A DNA stretch of 64,000 nucleotides from DATAGF01 sp963819845. Its GTDB lineage: Bacteria > Actinomycetota > Thermoleophilia > Miltoncostaeales > Miltoncostaeaceae. The stretch is taken from assembly GCA_963819845.1 (NCBI GenBank), contig CAWFXQ010000013.1, positions 310,001-374,000 on the forward strand, given 5' to 3'. Below the pieces are notes generated by a model. The model searched no databases. It saw nothing but the letters and a program-made list of their open reading frames with translations, and was not told the DNA's origin. Positions 43,878-52,095 of this stretch are shown in pieces. Each line of letters begins with the position of its first letter. Position 1 is the stretch's first letter. A program made the position numbers and the translations under genes.

Positions 43878-45278
43878 GTGGGCCCGGGGCGCACCACCGT
43901 CGTCTGGTTCCGCCGCGACCTCCGGGTCGCCGATCACCCGGCGCTGCGGGACGCGGCCGACGCCGGGGGCGCCGTCTGCCTCTACGTGCTCGACCCGGCC
44001 CTGCTGGCGCGCCGTCACCACCGCGCCCCCGCGCGGCTGCGCTTCCTGCGCGCCGGCCTCGAGGCCCTCGACGAGGAGCTCCGCGCGCGTGGGAGCCGGC
44101 TCGTCGTGCGCCACGGGCTCCCCGATGAGGTGGTGCCGGGCGTCGCCGCCGAGGCGGGCGCCGGGGCCGTCCACCTCACGCGCGACGTCTCGCCCTATGC
44201 CCGCGCCCGCGACGCCCGCGTCGCGGGCGCCCTGAGGGGGGTCGGCGTCGCCCTCCGCGAGGCGCCGGCCGACCTGCTGGCCGAGCCGGACGATCTGCCC
44301 GGCTCGTCGGGCTCCGGGTACCGCGTCTTCACGCCCTTCCACCGGTCCTGGCGCCAGGCGCCGGTGCCGCCGCACGTCCCGGCCCCCCGCGCCATCGAGG
44401 GCCCGGAGCTGCCGGGCGAGGGCCTCGGCCGCCTGCCGTCGGGCGACCCGCCGCTGCCGGCCGGGCCGGCCGCGGCCCGCGCGCGGCTGGTCGCCTTCGT
44501 GCGGCAGGCCGCCGACGACTATCCCGCGCGGCGCGACCTGCTGGCCGAGGACGCCACATCGCGGCTGTCCGCGTACCTGCGCTTCGGCATGTGCACCCCG
44601 GGCCAGATCGGCCGCGCCCTGGGCCTGCCGGGGACCCTGCCGCCGGGCCGCGAGGGGTTCTGGCGCCAGGTCTGCTGGCGCGACTTCTACCATCACCACC
44701 TCGCCCGCAACCCCGAGGTCGCCCGGGAGGCCTTCGCCGTGCCGCTGCGGCGCATCCGGTGGGACGACGACCCCGCCGGCCTGGCCGCCTGGACGGCCGG
44801 CGAGACCGGCTACCCGCTGGTCGACGCCGGGATGCGCCAGCTGGCGCAGGACGCCTGGATCCACAACCGCGCGCGCATGGTGGTGGCCTCGTTCCTCGCC
44901 AAGGACCTCCTGGTCAACTGGCGCCGCGGCGAGACGGTGTTCATGCAGGGGCTCGTCGACGGCGACCCGGCCAGCAACAACGGCGGCTGGCAGTGGACCG
45001 CCGGCACCGGGACCGACGCGGCCCCCTACTTCCGGGTCCTCAACCCGGTGCGCCAGGCCCGCCGCTTCGACCCGGACGGCGACTACGTGCGCCGCCACGT
45101 CCCCGAGCTGCGCGATGTGCCGGACGCCCGCATCTTCGAGCCCTGGACGATGACCGCCGAGGAGCAGCGGGCGGCGGGGTGCCGCATCGGGTCGGACTAC
45201 CCGGCGCCCCGGGTCGACCACGCCGGGCGCCGCGAGCTGGTGCTGGAGCGCTACCGCGAGGCGCGCGGCGAGGCGTGA
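43878..45278 (+). CDS. phr: Deoxyribodipyrimidine photolyase / cryptochrome family
   Basis: FAD-dependent light-driven repair of cyclobutane dimers. The N-terminal antenna domain begins VVWFRRDLRVADHPALRDA. The C-terminal FAD domain has TSRLSAYLRFGMCTPGQ, FWRQVCWRDFYHHHLARNP, GYPLVDAGMRQL, WIHNRARMVVASFLAKDLLVNWR and NNGGWQWTAGTGTDAAPYFR, including the Trp residues of the electron chain and the class I CPD pattern. The 466-aa length is normal. GTG 43878 follows the SRPBCC stop by 9 nt. Tail-to-tail overlap of 28 nt with the ECF sigma gene. Confidence 0.95.
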   Translation: MGPGRTTVVWFRRDLRVADHPALRDAADAGGAVCLYVLDPALLARRHHRAPARLRFLRAGLEALDEELRARGSRLVVRHGLPDEVVPGVAAEAGAGAVHLTRDVSPYARARDARVAGALRGVGVALREAPADLLAEPDDLPGSSGSGYRVFTPFHRSWRQAPVPPHVPAPRAIEGPELPGEGLGRLPSGDPPLPAGPAAARARLVAFVRQAADDYPARRDLLAEDATSRLSAYLRFGMCTPGQIGRALGLPGTLPPGREGFWRQVCWRDFYHHHLARNPEVAREAFAVPLRRIRWDDDPAGLAAWTAGETGYPLVDAGMRQLAQDAWIHNRARMVVASFLAKDLLVNWRRGETVFMQGLVDGDPASNNGGWQWTAGTGTDAAPYFRVLNPVRQARRFDPDGDYVRRHVPELRDVPDARIFEPWTMTAEEQRAAGCRIGSDYPAPRVDHAGRRELVLERYREARGEA

Positions 45279-46270
45279 GCGGCCTCGGGCGGCAGCCCGA
45301 AGGCCGGGAAGATGTCCACGTCGCGGAAGGCGAGGACCTGGGCGATCTCCGCGCCGCGCAGGGTCAGCACGTCGAGCGCGATCGGCAGGAAGGCCCCGCG
45401 CCCGGGGTCGAGCGCGTAGGTGCCGAGGGCCACCTGGCCGTTGGCGCCCGTGAGGACGTAGCGCAGGCGGTCCGGGGGGCCGCTCGGCATGAGCCACGAG
45501 CGGGACACGGCCTCCCTGCCCCGCGCCCAGCCGGCGTAGGGCGGCATCGCGAAGGTTGCGTCGTCGGCCAGCAACGCGACGATCGCCTCGACGTCGGCCC
45601 GCTCGAAGGCGTCGATGAATCGGCGCACCAGGTTCCGCACGCCCTCGTCGCCCAGCTCGCGCAGGGTCTCCTGCTGGCTTCGGTCGGGCAGCCGCGCGTC
45701 GAGGCTGGCCCGCGCCCGCTGCAGCGCGCTGTTGACCGACGCCTCCGACGATCCGAGGGCCTCGGCCGTCTCGCGCGCCGAGAAGCCCAGGACCTCGCGC
45801 ATGACCAGCACGGCCCGGCCCCGGGGCGGCAGGTGCTGGAGGGCCGCGATGAACGCCAGCTCCACCGACTCGCGCCGCTCGTAGGTCGCCTCCGGGCCGG
45901 CGAGGGCGTCGCCCGCGTCGATCAGGCCGTCGGGGTAGGGCTCGATCCAGGCCGAGGGCGGCAGGCGCCGGCCCGGGTCGTCGCCCGCATCGGCCGGCGC
46001 GCCCTGGTCCATGGGCAGCACCCGGCGCCTGCGCTGCCGCGCGCACGCGTCCAGGCAGACGTTGGTCGCGATCGCGTAGAGCCAGGAGCGCGGCGGGGGC
46101 CGTCCCTCCAGCCCCGGCAGCCCGCGCCACGCGCGCAGCAGGGTCTCCTGCAGGGCGTCCTCGGCGTCGTGCAGCGATCCGAGCATCCGGTAGCAATGGG
46201 CCTGGAGCTCGCCGCGGTGGGGCTCCACGAGCCCGGCGAAGGCGTCGCGGTCGGCGGGGGATCCGGCCAT
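45251..46270 (-). CDS. ECF sigma factor with SnoaL-like C-terminal domain
   Basis: 339 aa. Region 2 (HCYRMLGSLHDAEDALQETLLRAWRGL), region 4 (QHLPPRGRAVLVMREVLGFSARETAEALGSSEASVNSALQRARASL) and a C-terminal NTF2/SnoaL domain (VRRFIDAFERADVEAIVALLADDATFAMPPYAGWARGREAV). This is the layout of SigG/SigJ-like ECF groups, in which the SnoaL domain modulates activity instead of an anti-sigma. No anti-sigma gene is adjacent. ATG 46270 lies 6 nt after a minus-strand TAGGCT. Confidence 0.9.
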   Translation of the reverse strand: MAGSPADRDAFAGLVEPHRGELQAHCYRMLGSLHDAEDALQETLLRAWRGLPGLEGRPPPRSWLYAIATNVCLDACARQRRRRVLPMDQGAPADAGDDPGRRLPPSAWIEPYPDGLIDAGDALAGPEATYERRESVELAFIAALQHLPPRGRAVLVMREVLGFSARETAEALGSSEASVNSALQRARASLDARLPDRSQQETLRELGDEGVRNLVRRFIDAFERADVEAIVALLADDATFAMPPYAGWARGREAVSRSWLMPSGPPDRLRYVLTGANGQVALGTYALDPGRGAFLPIALDVLTLRGAEIAQVLAFRDVDIFPAFGLPPEAAHASPRASR

Positions 46271-46276
46271 CGCCGC

Positions 46277-46282
46277 AGCCTA
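46277..46282 (-). promoter_or_regulatory. -10 box of the ECF sigma gene (leaderless)
   Basis: Minus-strand TAGGCT with 6 nt to ATG 46270. It lies back to back with the -10 of the thiamine operon. Confidence 0.45.
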
Positions 46283-46293
46283 GTAGTCGGTGC

Positions 46294-46299
46294 TAGGGT
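46294..46299 (+). promoter_or_regulatory. -10 box of the thiamine operon
   Basis: TAGGGT, about 7 nt before the expected 5' end of the TPP riboswitch. Confidence 0.45.
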
Positions 46300-46308
46300 C
46301 CGGTTATC

Positions 46309-46394
46309 CAGGGGAGCTGCTGCGGGCGGCTGAGAGGAGGCGATCGGGCCTCGACCCTTGAACCTGATCTGGGTAATTCCAGCGAAGGGAGGCG
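46309..46394 (+). ncRNA. TPP (thiamine pyrophosphate) riboswitch
   Basis: The THI-box core is unmistakable: GGGGAGC at 46311, GGCTGAGA at 46328-46335, ACCCTTGAACCTGATCTGGG through 46373 and TAATTCCAGCGAAGGGA at 46374-46390. The helices for the pyrimidine and pyrophosphate sensor arms can be formed. GGGAGG at its 3' end is the probable thiL ribosome binding site, about 11 nt before ATG 46404, so ligand binding would hide it and stop translation. No terminator hairpin with a T-run follows. Confidence 0.95.
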
Positions 46395-46403
46395 GCGGGG
46401 GCG

Positions 46404-47357
46404 ATGTCGGAGCTGGCGCTCATCGAGCGGATCGGCGCGCGCGTGCGCCGCCGGCCCGGCACCGAGCTCGGCATCGGCGACGACGCCGCCATCCTGAGCG
46501 TCGGCGGCACGGCGGTGGCGACCCAGGACCTGCTGGTTGAGGGCGTCCACTTCCGCCGCGCGACGGCCGCCCTGCGCGACCTGGGCCACAAGGCCCTGGC
46601 GGTGAACCTCTCCGATCTCGCGGCGATGGCGGCGGAGCCGGTCGCGGCCCTGGTCGGGCTCTGCATACCCCCGGGCGGGCTGGGCGACGAGGAGGTCAAC
46701 GCCCTCTACGGCGGCCTGGACGCGCTGGCCGCCCGGCACGGGCTGACGGTCGCCGGGGGCGACGTCAGCGGCGGGCCGGTCCTGGTGATCGCCGTGACGG
46801 CCATCGGCCGGCCCGCGGCCGGCGTCGCCCCCGTCACCCGCGCCGGCGCGGTGCCCGGGGACACGCTCTGCGTCACCGGGGCGCTCGGCGCGTCGGCGGC
46901 CGGACTGCTCCTGCTCGAGCGCCCGGAGCTCGGGTCCGCCGTCCCGGACGGCGTCGCCGCGCGGCTGCGGGCGGCCCACCTCCGCCCCGAGCCGCGGCTG
47001 GCGGCCGGCCGGTCGCTCGCCCGGTCGGGCGCCCGGGCGATGCTCGACCTCTCCGACGGGCTGTCGCTCGACGGGCTGCGGCTGGCGCGCGCGAGCGGCG
47101 TGAGGGCGGTCGTCGACCCCGAGGCGCTGCCGCTCGCCGAGGGCGTGGCCGAGGTGGCCGAGGCCGCCGGCCGCGCGCCGGTCGAGCTCGCCGCGGCCGG
47201 GGGCGAGGACTACGAGCTGCTCGCCGCGCTCCCGCCGGCCGCCGTCGAGCCGGCCCGTCGTGCCGTGCCGGGCGCCCTGACGCCCGTCGGGCGCGTGGAG
47301 GAGGGGGCGCCGGAGCTGCGGGGCCTGCCTCCCGGAGGGTGGGAGCACGATGCCTGA
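46404..47357 (+). CDS. thiL: Thiamine-monophosphate kinase
   Basis: ATP-dependent phosphorylation of thiamine monophosphate to TPP, the riboswitch ligand. AIRS/ThiL fold with GIGDDAAILSV near residue 22, DLLVEGVHF, KALAVNLSDLAAMAAEP, VAGGDVSGGPV and MLDLSDGLSLD. The 317-aa length is normal. It is the first gene under the TPP riboswitch and overlaps the ABC ATPase by 8 nt. Finding thiL with a transporter suggests uptake and completion of thiamine from precursors. Confidence 0.95.
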   Translation: MSELALIERIGARVRRRPGTELGIGDDAAILSVGGTAVATQDLLVEGVHFRRATAALRDLGHKALAVNLSDLAAMAAEPVAALVGLCIPPGGLGDEEVNALYGGLDALAARHGLTVAGGDVSGGPVLVIAVTAIGRPAAGVAPVTRAGAVPGDTLCVTGALGASAAGLLLLERPELGSAVPDGVAARLRAAHLRPEPRLAAGRSLARSGARAMLDLSDGLSLDGLRLARASGVRAVVDPEALPLAEGVAEVAEAAGRAPVELAAAGGEDYELLAALPPAAVEPARRAVPGALTPVGRVEEGAPELRGLPPGGWEHDA

Positions 47358-48120
47358 GCCGGAGCCGGCCCCCCGCATCGAGGCCGTCGACCTCGGCCTG
47401 GCGTTCGGCGACACCGCGGTGCTCGACGGCCTGAGCCTCACGCTCGAGCCCGGCGAGATCGTCGCCATGGTGGGCCCGTCGGGCTGCGGCAAGAGCACGC
47501 TCCTATCGGTCCTCGCCGGGCTGCTGGCGCCCGACTGCGGCGAGGTCGCGCTCGACGGCGACCCGTCCGCGCCGCGGCTCGGGCGCCTCACGCTGATGCC
47601 CCAGCACGACGCGCTGCTGCCCTGGCGCACCCTGCTGTCGAACGTCGCCCTCGCGCCGCGCCTGGCCGGGGCCGGCGACGACGCCGAGCGCTCGGCCCGG
47701 CGCGCCCTCGCCCGCTTCGGCCTGGGCGGATTCGAGGACCACTACCCCCACGCGCTCTCGGGCGGGATGCGCCAGCGGGCCGCCCTGGCGCGCACCCTGC
47801 TCTCGGGGTCCCGCGGCTGGCTGCTCGACGAGCCCTTCGGCGCACTCGACGCCCTCACGCGCGCCGACCTGCGCGGCGTGCTGGCGCGCGCCTGGGCGGA
47901 CGCCGGCCCCACCGCCCTGCTGGTGACCCACGACCTCGACGAGGCCCTGCTGCTGGCCGACCGCGTCCTGGTGGCGAGTCCGCGCCCGGCGCGGGTCGTG
48001 GCCGAGGTGGCGGTGGAGGTGCCGCGGCCCCGCGAGACGGGCGACGGCGCCCGGCAGGAGGTCGCCCCGCTGCGGCGCGAGCTGATGGACGCCCTCCGCG
48101 CGACGGGGGCGTTCGCATGA
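47350..48120 (+). CDS. ABC transporter ATPase, thiamine-precursor type (ThiZ-like)
   Basis: 256 aa in the NitT/TauT ATPase group. Walker A GPSGCGKST near residue 40, signature LSGGMRQRAALARTLL, Walker B WLLDEPFGALDA and the H-loop VTHDLDEA. Together with the next two genes and the TPP riboswitch it fits the ThiXYZ importer of hydroxymethylpyrimidine or its formyl-amino precursor. The gene overlaps thiL by 8 nt and the permease by ATGA. Confidence 0.9.
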   Translation: MPEPEPAPRIEAVDLGLAFGDTAVLDGLSLTLEPGEIVAMVGPSGCGKSTLLSVLAGLLAPDCGEVALDGDPSAPRLGRLTLMPQHDALLPWRTLLSNVALAPRLAGAGDDAERSARRALARFGLGGFEDHYPHALSGGMRQRAALARTLLSGSRGWLLDEPFGALDALTRADLRGVLARAWADAGPTALLVTHDLDEALLLADRVLVASPRPARVVAEVAVEVPRPRETGDGARQEVAPLRRELMDALRATGAFA

Positions 48121-48956
48121 GCACGGCCGGCCGGGTCCCCGCCGCGGCGCCCGTGGGCGAGATCGCCGCCCCCGTGACCGCGCCCCGGCGCGCTTGGCGG
48201 CGCCTGCCGCTCCTGCTGCTGCCGCTCGCGGCCCTGGCCGCGTGGCAGGTCGTGGTCTGGCTGGCCGCGCCGCGCGACTGGCTGCTGCCGTCGCCGGCCG
48301 GCGTCGCGGAGGTGATGTGGGACGACCGCAGCCGCCTCTGGTACCACGCCCAGGCCACGATCGCCGAGGCCGCGGTCGGCTTCGCGCTGGCGGCGACGGT
48401 GGGCCTCGCGCTGGCGGTGGCGATCGTCGCCTCCCGCGGCGTCGAGGCCGTCCTGTACCCCTGGCTGGTGGCCAGCCAGGCGATCCCGATCCTCGCCGTG
48501 GCCCCGATCGTCGCGATCTGGCTCGACTACGGCACCGCCCAGGTGATGGTGGCCTTCACGGTGGCCTTCTTCCCCGTCGTGGTGACCGGGGTCGACGGCC
48601 TTCGCGGGGTCGACCCCGCCCTGGCCCAGGCGACCCGGACGCTCGGTGCGAGCCGCCCGTGGGCGTTCTGGCGCGTCCGGCTGCCCGCGGCGCTGCCCTC
48701 GCTCTTCCCGGGGCTGAAGATGGCCGCCGTGTTCGCGGTCACGGGCGCGGTGGTCGCCGAGTACGTGGGCGCCGATCGCGGCCTGGGCTACCTCTCCGAG
48801 TTCTCGACGGCGGAGTTCCGCACCGACCGCAGCTTCGCCGCCATCGCGCTCCTGGCCCTGATCGGCATGGCGTTCTTCGCCGCCGTGGGCCTCGCCGAGC
48901 GCGTCGCACTCCCCCACCGCCGCCACGCGGTCAGACCTCCATGGAGACCCCGATGA
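48117..48956 (+). CDS. ABC transporter permease, thiamine-precursor type (ThiX-like)
   Basis: 279 aa with about six transmembrane helices. The BPD-type EAA loop is visible (TRTLGASRPWAFWRVRLPAALPSLFPGLK), as in NitT/TauT permeases. Both ends overlap the neighbouring genes by ATGA (48117-48120 and 48953-48956), so ATPase, permease and binding protein are translationally coupled. Confidence 0.9.
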   Translation: MSTAGRVPAAAPVGEIAAPVTAPRRAWRRLPLLLLPLAALAAWQVVVWLAAPRDWLLPSPAGVAEVMWDDRSRLWYHAQATIAEAAVGFALAATVGLALAVAIVASRGVEAVLYPWLVASQAIPILAVAPIVAIWLDYGTAQVMVAFTVAFFPVVVTGVDGLRGVDPALAQATRTLGASRPWAFWRVRLPAALPSLFPGLKMAAVFAVTGAVVAEYVGADRGLGYLSEFSTAEFRTDRSFAAIALLALIGMAFFAAVGLAERVALPHRRHAVRPPWRPR

Positions 48957-49960
48957 GACCCCCCGCCCGATCGCTCGCCGCCCTGCTCGCCGTCGCGGCC
49001 CTCGCCGCGGCGGCCCTCGCCGGGTGCGACGACGACGCCACGACCGCGACCGCGGAGCGGGCCGAGCTGATCCTCGACTGGTTCCCGAACGCCGACCACG
49101 CCGGCGTCTACGGCGCCATCGACGAGGGGTACTTCGCGGAGGAGGGCCTCGAGGTGACGGCGACCGTGCCCAGCGACCCGGCGGCGTCGCTGAAGCAGGT
49201 CGGCACCGGGAAGGCCCCCTTCGCCGTCTCCTACGCCCCCGAGGTGCTGATCGCCCGGGCCGCCGGCGTCCCCGTGGTGGCGGTCGGGGCGATCGCGGTC
49301 CACCCCCTCAACAGCGTGATCGCGCGCACCGACCGCGGCGTCTCCCGGCCGCGCGACCTGGAGGGGAAGACCGTCGGGATCGCGGGCGTCCCCTCCGACC
49401 GGCCGCTGCTGGACGCGGTGGTCGCGGCCGACGGCGGCGACCCCGCGCGGGTGAGCACGAGGAACGTCGGCTTCAGCCTCAGCCCCGCGCTGGCCGCCGG
49501 CAAGGTCGACGCCGTCATCGGCGCCTACTGGAACATCGAGCTGGTCGAGCTGGAGCGTCAGGAGGTCCCCGCCCAGGCCTTCCGCCTGGAGGAGAACGGG
49601 GTGCCCGACTACGACGAGCTGGTGGTGGTGACCAGCGACGAGACCGCCCGCGACCGCCCGGATCTGGTCGAGGCCTTCCTGCGCGGCCTGCGCGCCGGGC
49701 AGGACTGGGCGGCCACCGACCAGGCGGGGGCGGTGGAGCACCTGATCGGGGCCAACGGCGACCTCGACCCCGAGGTGGTGAAGGAGCAGCTCGCGCTGAC
49801 GGCCGATCTGCTGTCGCCGCCCGACGAGCCCACCCTGACGGTGAGCCCGGACGAATGGGCGGCGCTGGCGGACTGGATGCGCGACAACGGGCTGCTGACC
49901 GGGCAGGTCGATGCCGCCGACGCCGTCACCGACCGGTTCCTGCCGGAGGAGCCCACGTGA
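48953..49960 (+). CDS. ABC transporter substrate-binding lipoprotein, NMT1/THI5-like (ThiY-like)
   Basis: A lipoprotein signal with lipobox LAGC near residue 23 is followed by the NMT1/THI5-like fold: LILDWFPNADHAGVYGAIDEGYFAEEGLEV, GTGKAPFAVSYAPEVLIARAAGVPVVAVGAI and DAVIGAYWNIELVELE. The WFPN...H phrase is characteristic of pyrimidine-precursor binding proteins. ATG 48953 is chosen over 48941 because it overlaps the permease stop and has GGAGA 5 nt upstream. The substrate assignment rests on family and riboswitch. Confidence 0.9.
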   Translation: MRPPARSLAALLAVAALAAAALAGCDDDATTATAERAELILDWFPNADHAGVYGAIDEGYFAEEGLEVTATVPSDPAASLKQVGTGKAPFAVSYAPEVLIARAAGVPVVAVGAIAVHPLNSVIARTDRGVSRPRDLEGKTVGIAGVPSDRPLLDAVVAADGGDPARVSTRNVGFSLSPALAAGKVDAVIGAYWNIELVELERQEVPAQAFRLEENGVPDYDELVVVTSDETARDRPDLVEAFLRGLRAGQDWAATDQAGAVEHLIGANGDLDPEVVKEQLALTADLLSPPDEPTLTVSPDEWAALADWMRDNGLLTGQVDAADAVTDRFLPEEPT

Positions 49961-49969
49961 GCGAGGCGG

Positions 49970-49975
49970 TAGCAT
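49970..49975 (+). promoter_or_regulatory. -10 box of the metallopeptidase gene (leaderless)
   Basis: TAGCAT with exactly 7 nt to the in-frame GTG 49983. Confidence 0.45.
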
Positions 49976-49982
49976 CGGCCGT

Positions 49983-50327
49983 GTGCTGATGGGCCGCGAG
50001 GAGTTCGAGGACCTGGTCGCCGAGGCGATGGACGGGATCCCCGAGCCCTTCGCCGCGGCGCTCGACGAGGTGGCCGTGGTGGTGGAGGACCGGGCCCCGT
50101 CCGGCTGGGGCTCCCTCTACGGCCTCTACCAGGGCGTGCCGCTCACCGACGGGCCCCTGCCCTCGGGCGCGCTGCCCGCCCGGATCTCGGTCTACATGCA
50201 CCCGCTGCTGGAGCACAGCCGCACCGACGGCGAGGTGGTGGAGCAGGTGCGGATCACCGTGCTGCACGAGCTCGGCCATCACCTGGGCTTCGACGAGGAC
50301 CGCCTGGACGAGCTCGGGTACGGATGA
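49983..50327 (+). CDS. Zincin-like metallopeptidase (DUF1025 family)
   Basis: 114 aa with the zinc motif HELGHHLG near residue 98 and a C-terminal acidic segment, as in the small metallopeptidase_1/DUF1025 family. The preceding GSLYGLYQGVPLTD and RISVYMHPLLEH are family phrases. No signal peptide, so cytosolic. GTG 49983 was picked from the leaderless spacing; ATG 49989 is the alternative. The stop overlaps the nitroreductase start (ATGA). Confidence 0.82.
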   Translation: MLMGREEFEDLVAEAMDGIPEPFAAALDEVAVVVEDRAPSGWGSLYGLYQGVPLTDGPLPSGALPARISVYMHPLLEHSRTDGEVVEQVRITVLHELGHHLGFDEDRLDELGYG

Positions 50328-50885
50328 GCCTGCTCGACGCGATCGCCTCGCGCCGCAGCGTGGGGCGGCTCCTGCCCGACCCGCTGCGGCGCGAGGAGGT
50401 CGAGGAGCTGCTCGCGGCGGCCGTCGCGGCCCCGAACCACCACCTCACCGCCCCCTGGCGCTTCGTCGTGCTGGCCGGCGACGCCCGCCGGGAGGTCGGT
50501 CAGGCCCACGCGCGCGCCGTGGCGCGGGCCAAGCCCGGCCTGCCGCCCGAGGGCCTCGAGAAGGAGGCGGCCCGCCTCGAGCGCGCCCCCGTCGTGGTGA
50601 CCGCGGTCGTCCTCGGCGCTGACGACCCGGTGCAGGCGCGCGAGGACCGCGACGCGGTTGCCGCGGCGATCGAGAACCTGCTGCTCGCCGCCCACGCGCG
50701 CGGCCTCGGGGCCATGTGGCGCACCGGGACGATGGTCGATGAGCCCGAGGTGCGCGAGGCGCTGGGCCTCGGGCCGCGCGACGAGGTCGTGGGCTTCGTC
50801 TACCTCGGCCGGCCGGCAGGGCCGGCGCCGGAGCGGCCCCGCCGCCCGGCGGTCGAACGAGGTCACCGTCTGGCGCGGCTGGTGA
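50324..50885 (+). CDS. Nitroreductase family protein, frameshifted near its end
   Basis: FMN-binding nitroreductase. LLDAIASRRSVGRLLPDPLRREEVEELLAAAVAAPNHH is the N-terminal FMN region, and AAAIENLLLAAHARGLGAMWRTG and VVGFVYLGRPAG complete the fold. Near the end GTCGAAC (50852-50858) carries one extra A. Without it the protein ends as usual for the family, AVDEVTVWRGW, with TGA at 50883. The uncorrected frame would run on into the next gene. This is the same insertion, read on the opposite strand, as in the two MBL genes. Confidence 0.82.
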
Positions 50886-50893
50886 GCCGGGGG

Positions 50894-50899
50894 TACGGT
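50894..50899 (+). promoter_or_regulatory. -10 box of the helix-turn-helix/coiled-coil gene (leaderless)
   Basis: TACGGT, 6 nt, then GTG 50906. Confidence 0.45.
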
Positions 50900-50905
50900 G
50901 CTCCC

Positions 50906-51487
50906 GTGGCCGAGACCGTCGCCGACCAGGTCTACGGGCGGGTCGAGGGGTTGATGTCCGAGGGCGCGGCCGCCTCCCGCGCGGCGGCGATCCGGCGCGT
51001 CGCCGAGGAGATGGCCCGCTCGGTGTCGGCGACCTCCTCGGCCTACTACGCCGGCGCCCGCAAGGCGCGCGCGCAGGGGCCGGCCGAGCCGGCCGAGGGG
51101 TCGCGCACCGGCCGGACGGGCGGGCGGCGCGACTCGTCGGCCCTCTTCGCCGAGATGCTCCCGCTGGTGGAGGCCGGCGCCACCGTCGAGCAGGCGGCCC
51201 GCCGCTTCGGCCGGGACGACGAGGCCGCCGAGGCCATCGCGGCGGGCTTCGAGCGCTGGCTCGCGCGCCAGGGGGCGGACGACGCGCCCGGGGACGATGC
51301 CCGGGTGGCGGCGCTGGAGGCCGAGGTGCGCGAGCTGCGTCGGGAGCTGGCCCGCGCGCGCGAGGCGATCGCGCGCGCGGCGGCGATCCTGGACTCGGCC
51401 GGCGTAGCGGGACTCAGGCGGGCCTCGCCGGGGCCTCCTCGAGCCCCGAGATCGCCAGGCTCGCCTCGCCGCCGTAGCGCTTGTTGA
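50906..51487 (+). CDS. Putative DNA-binding protein with C-terminal coiled coil
   Basis: 193 aa. The N-terminal half looks like two helix-turn-helix-like helical segments (EGAAASRAAAIRRVAEEMARSVSATSSAYYAGAR and VEAGATVEQAARRFGRDDEAAEAIAAGF). Residues about 135-165 form a coiled coil (VAALEAEVRELRRELARAREAIARAA). The last 26 residues are Pro/Arg-rich and overlap npdG antisense by 74 nt, which looks spurious. A TAG in another frame at 51405 suggests the real end is there and that a base is missing. Function unknown. Confidence 0.5.
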   Translation: MAETVADQVYGRVEGLMSEGAAASRAAAIRRVAEEMARSVSATSSAYYAGARKARAQGPAEPAEGSRTGRTGGRRDSSALFAEMLPLVEAGATVEQAARRFGRDDEAAEAIAAGFERWLARQGADDAPGDDARVAALEAEVRELRRELARAREAIARAAAILDSAGVAGLRRASPGPPRAPRSPGSPRRRSAC

Positions 51488-52085
51488 GGTTGATGATGAT
51501 CGCCGTCATGCCCTCGATGATGAGGGCGTTGGCGAGCGGCCCGGCGTCGAGGGCGCGGGTGCCGGGGATCGACTCGGTGAGCGCGATCACCGCCTCGCGG
51601 GCCTCGCGGCTCTTGCCGCACACCAGCACGTCGGCGCCCAGGCTGTGGCGCTCCTGCAGGCCGGCGGCCGGGAGGTTGTTGTAGGCCACGACGACCTTGG
51701 CCTCGGGCGCGAGCTCCTGGATGCGGTGCGCGCAGGAGCCGCCGGGCAGGTCCCGCTCGGCCATGGCGCCGCTCTTGCCGAACTTGAGGGCGTTCACGAC
51801 GGAGACGACGACCTTCCCCGCCAGGGCGTCGGCCATCGGCGGGATGGTGGCGTCAACCCCCTCCCAGGGGATCGAGACGACGGCGAGCTCGCCCTCCTGC
51901 GCCGCGGCGACGTTCTCGCGCGGGGTGAAGGTGCCATCCGGCAGCGCCTCGGCGAGCTCCGCGGCGGCCTGGTCGGCGCGCTCCTGGCTGCGCGAGCCCA
52001 CGACGATCTCGTGGCCCGCGGCCGCGAAGTTGATGGCGAGGCCCTTCCCGAGAGGACCGGTGCAGCCGAAGATGGCGATCTTCAT
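51414..52085 (-). CDS. npdG: NADPH-dependent F420 reductase
   Basis: 223 aa. The N-terminal Rossmann segment KIAIFGCTGPLGKGLAINFAAAGHEIVVGSRSQERA, SIPWEGVDATIPPMADAL and VVAYNNLPAAGLQ match NPD-type F420:NADPH oxidoreductases (F420_oxidored domain). It reduces coenzyme F420 with NADPH or the reverse. ATG 52085 has AGGAGA about 7 nt upstream. It follows folD on the same strand with a 10-nt gap. F420 biosynthesis genes are not in this window. Confidence 0.85.
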   Translation of the reverse strand: MKIAIFGCTGPLGKGLAINFAAAGHEIVVGSRSQERADQAAAELAEALPDGTFTPRENVAAAQEGELAVVSIPWEGVDATIPPMADALAGKVVVSVVNALKFGKSGAMAERDLPGGSCAHRIQELAPEAKVVVAYNNLPAAGLQERHSLGADVLVCGKSREAREAVIALTESIPGTRALDAGPLANALIIEGMTAIIINLNKRYGGEASLAISGLEEAPARPA

Positions 52086-52095
52086 CCGCTGTCTC

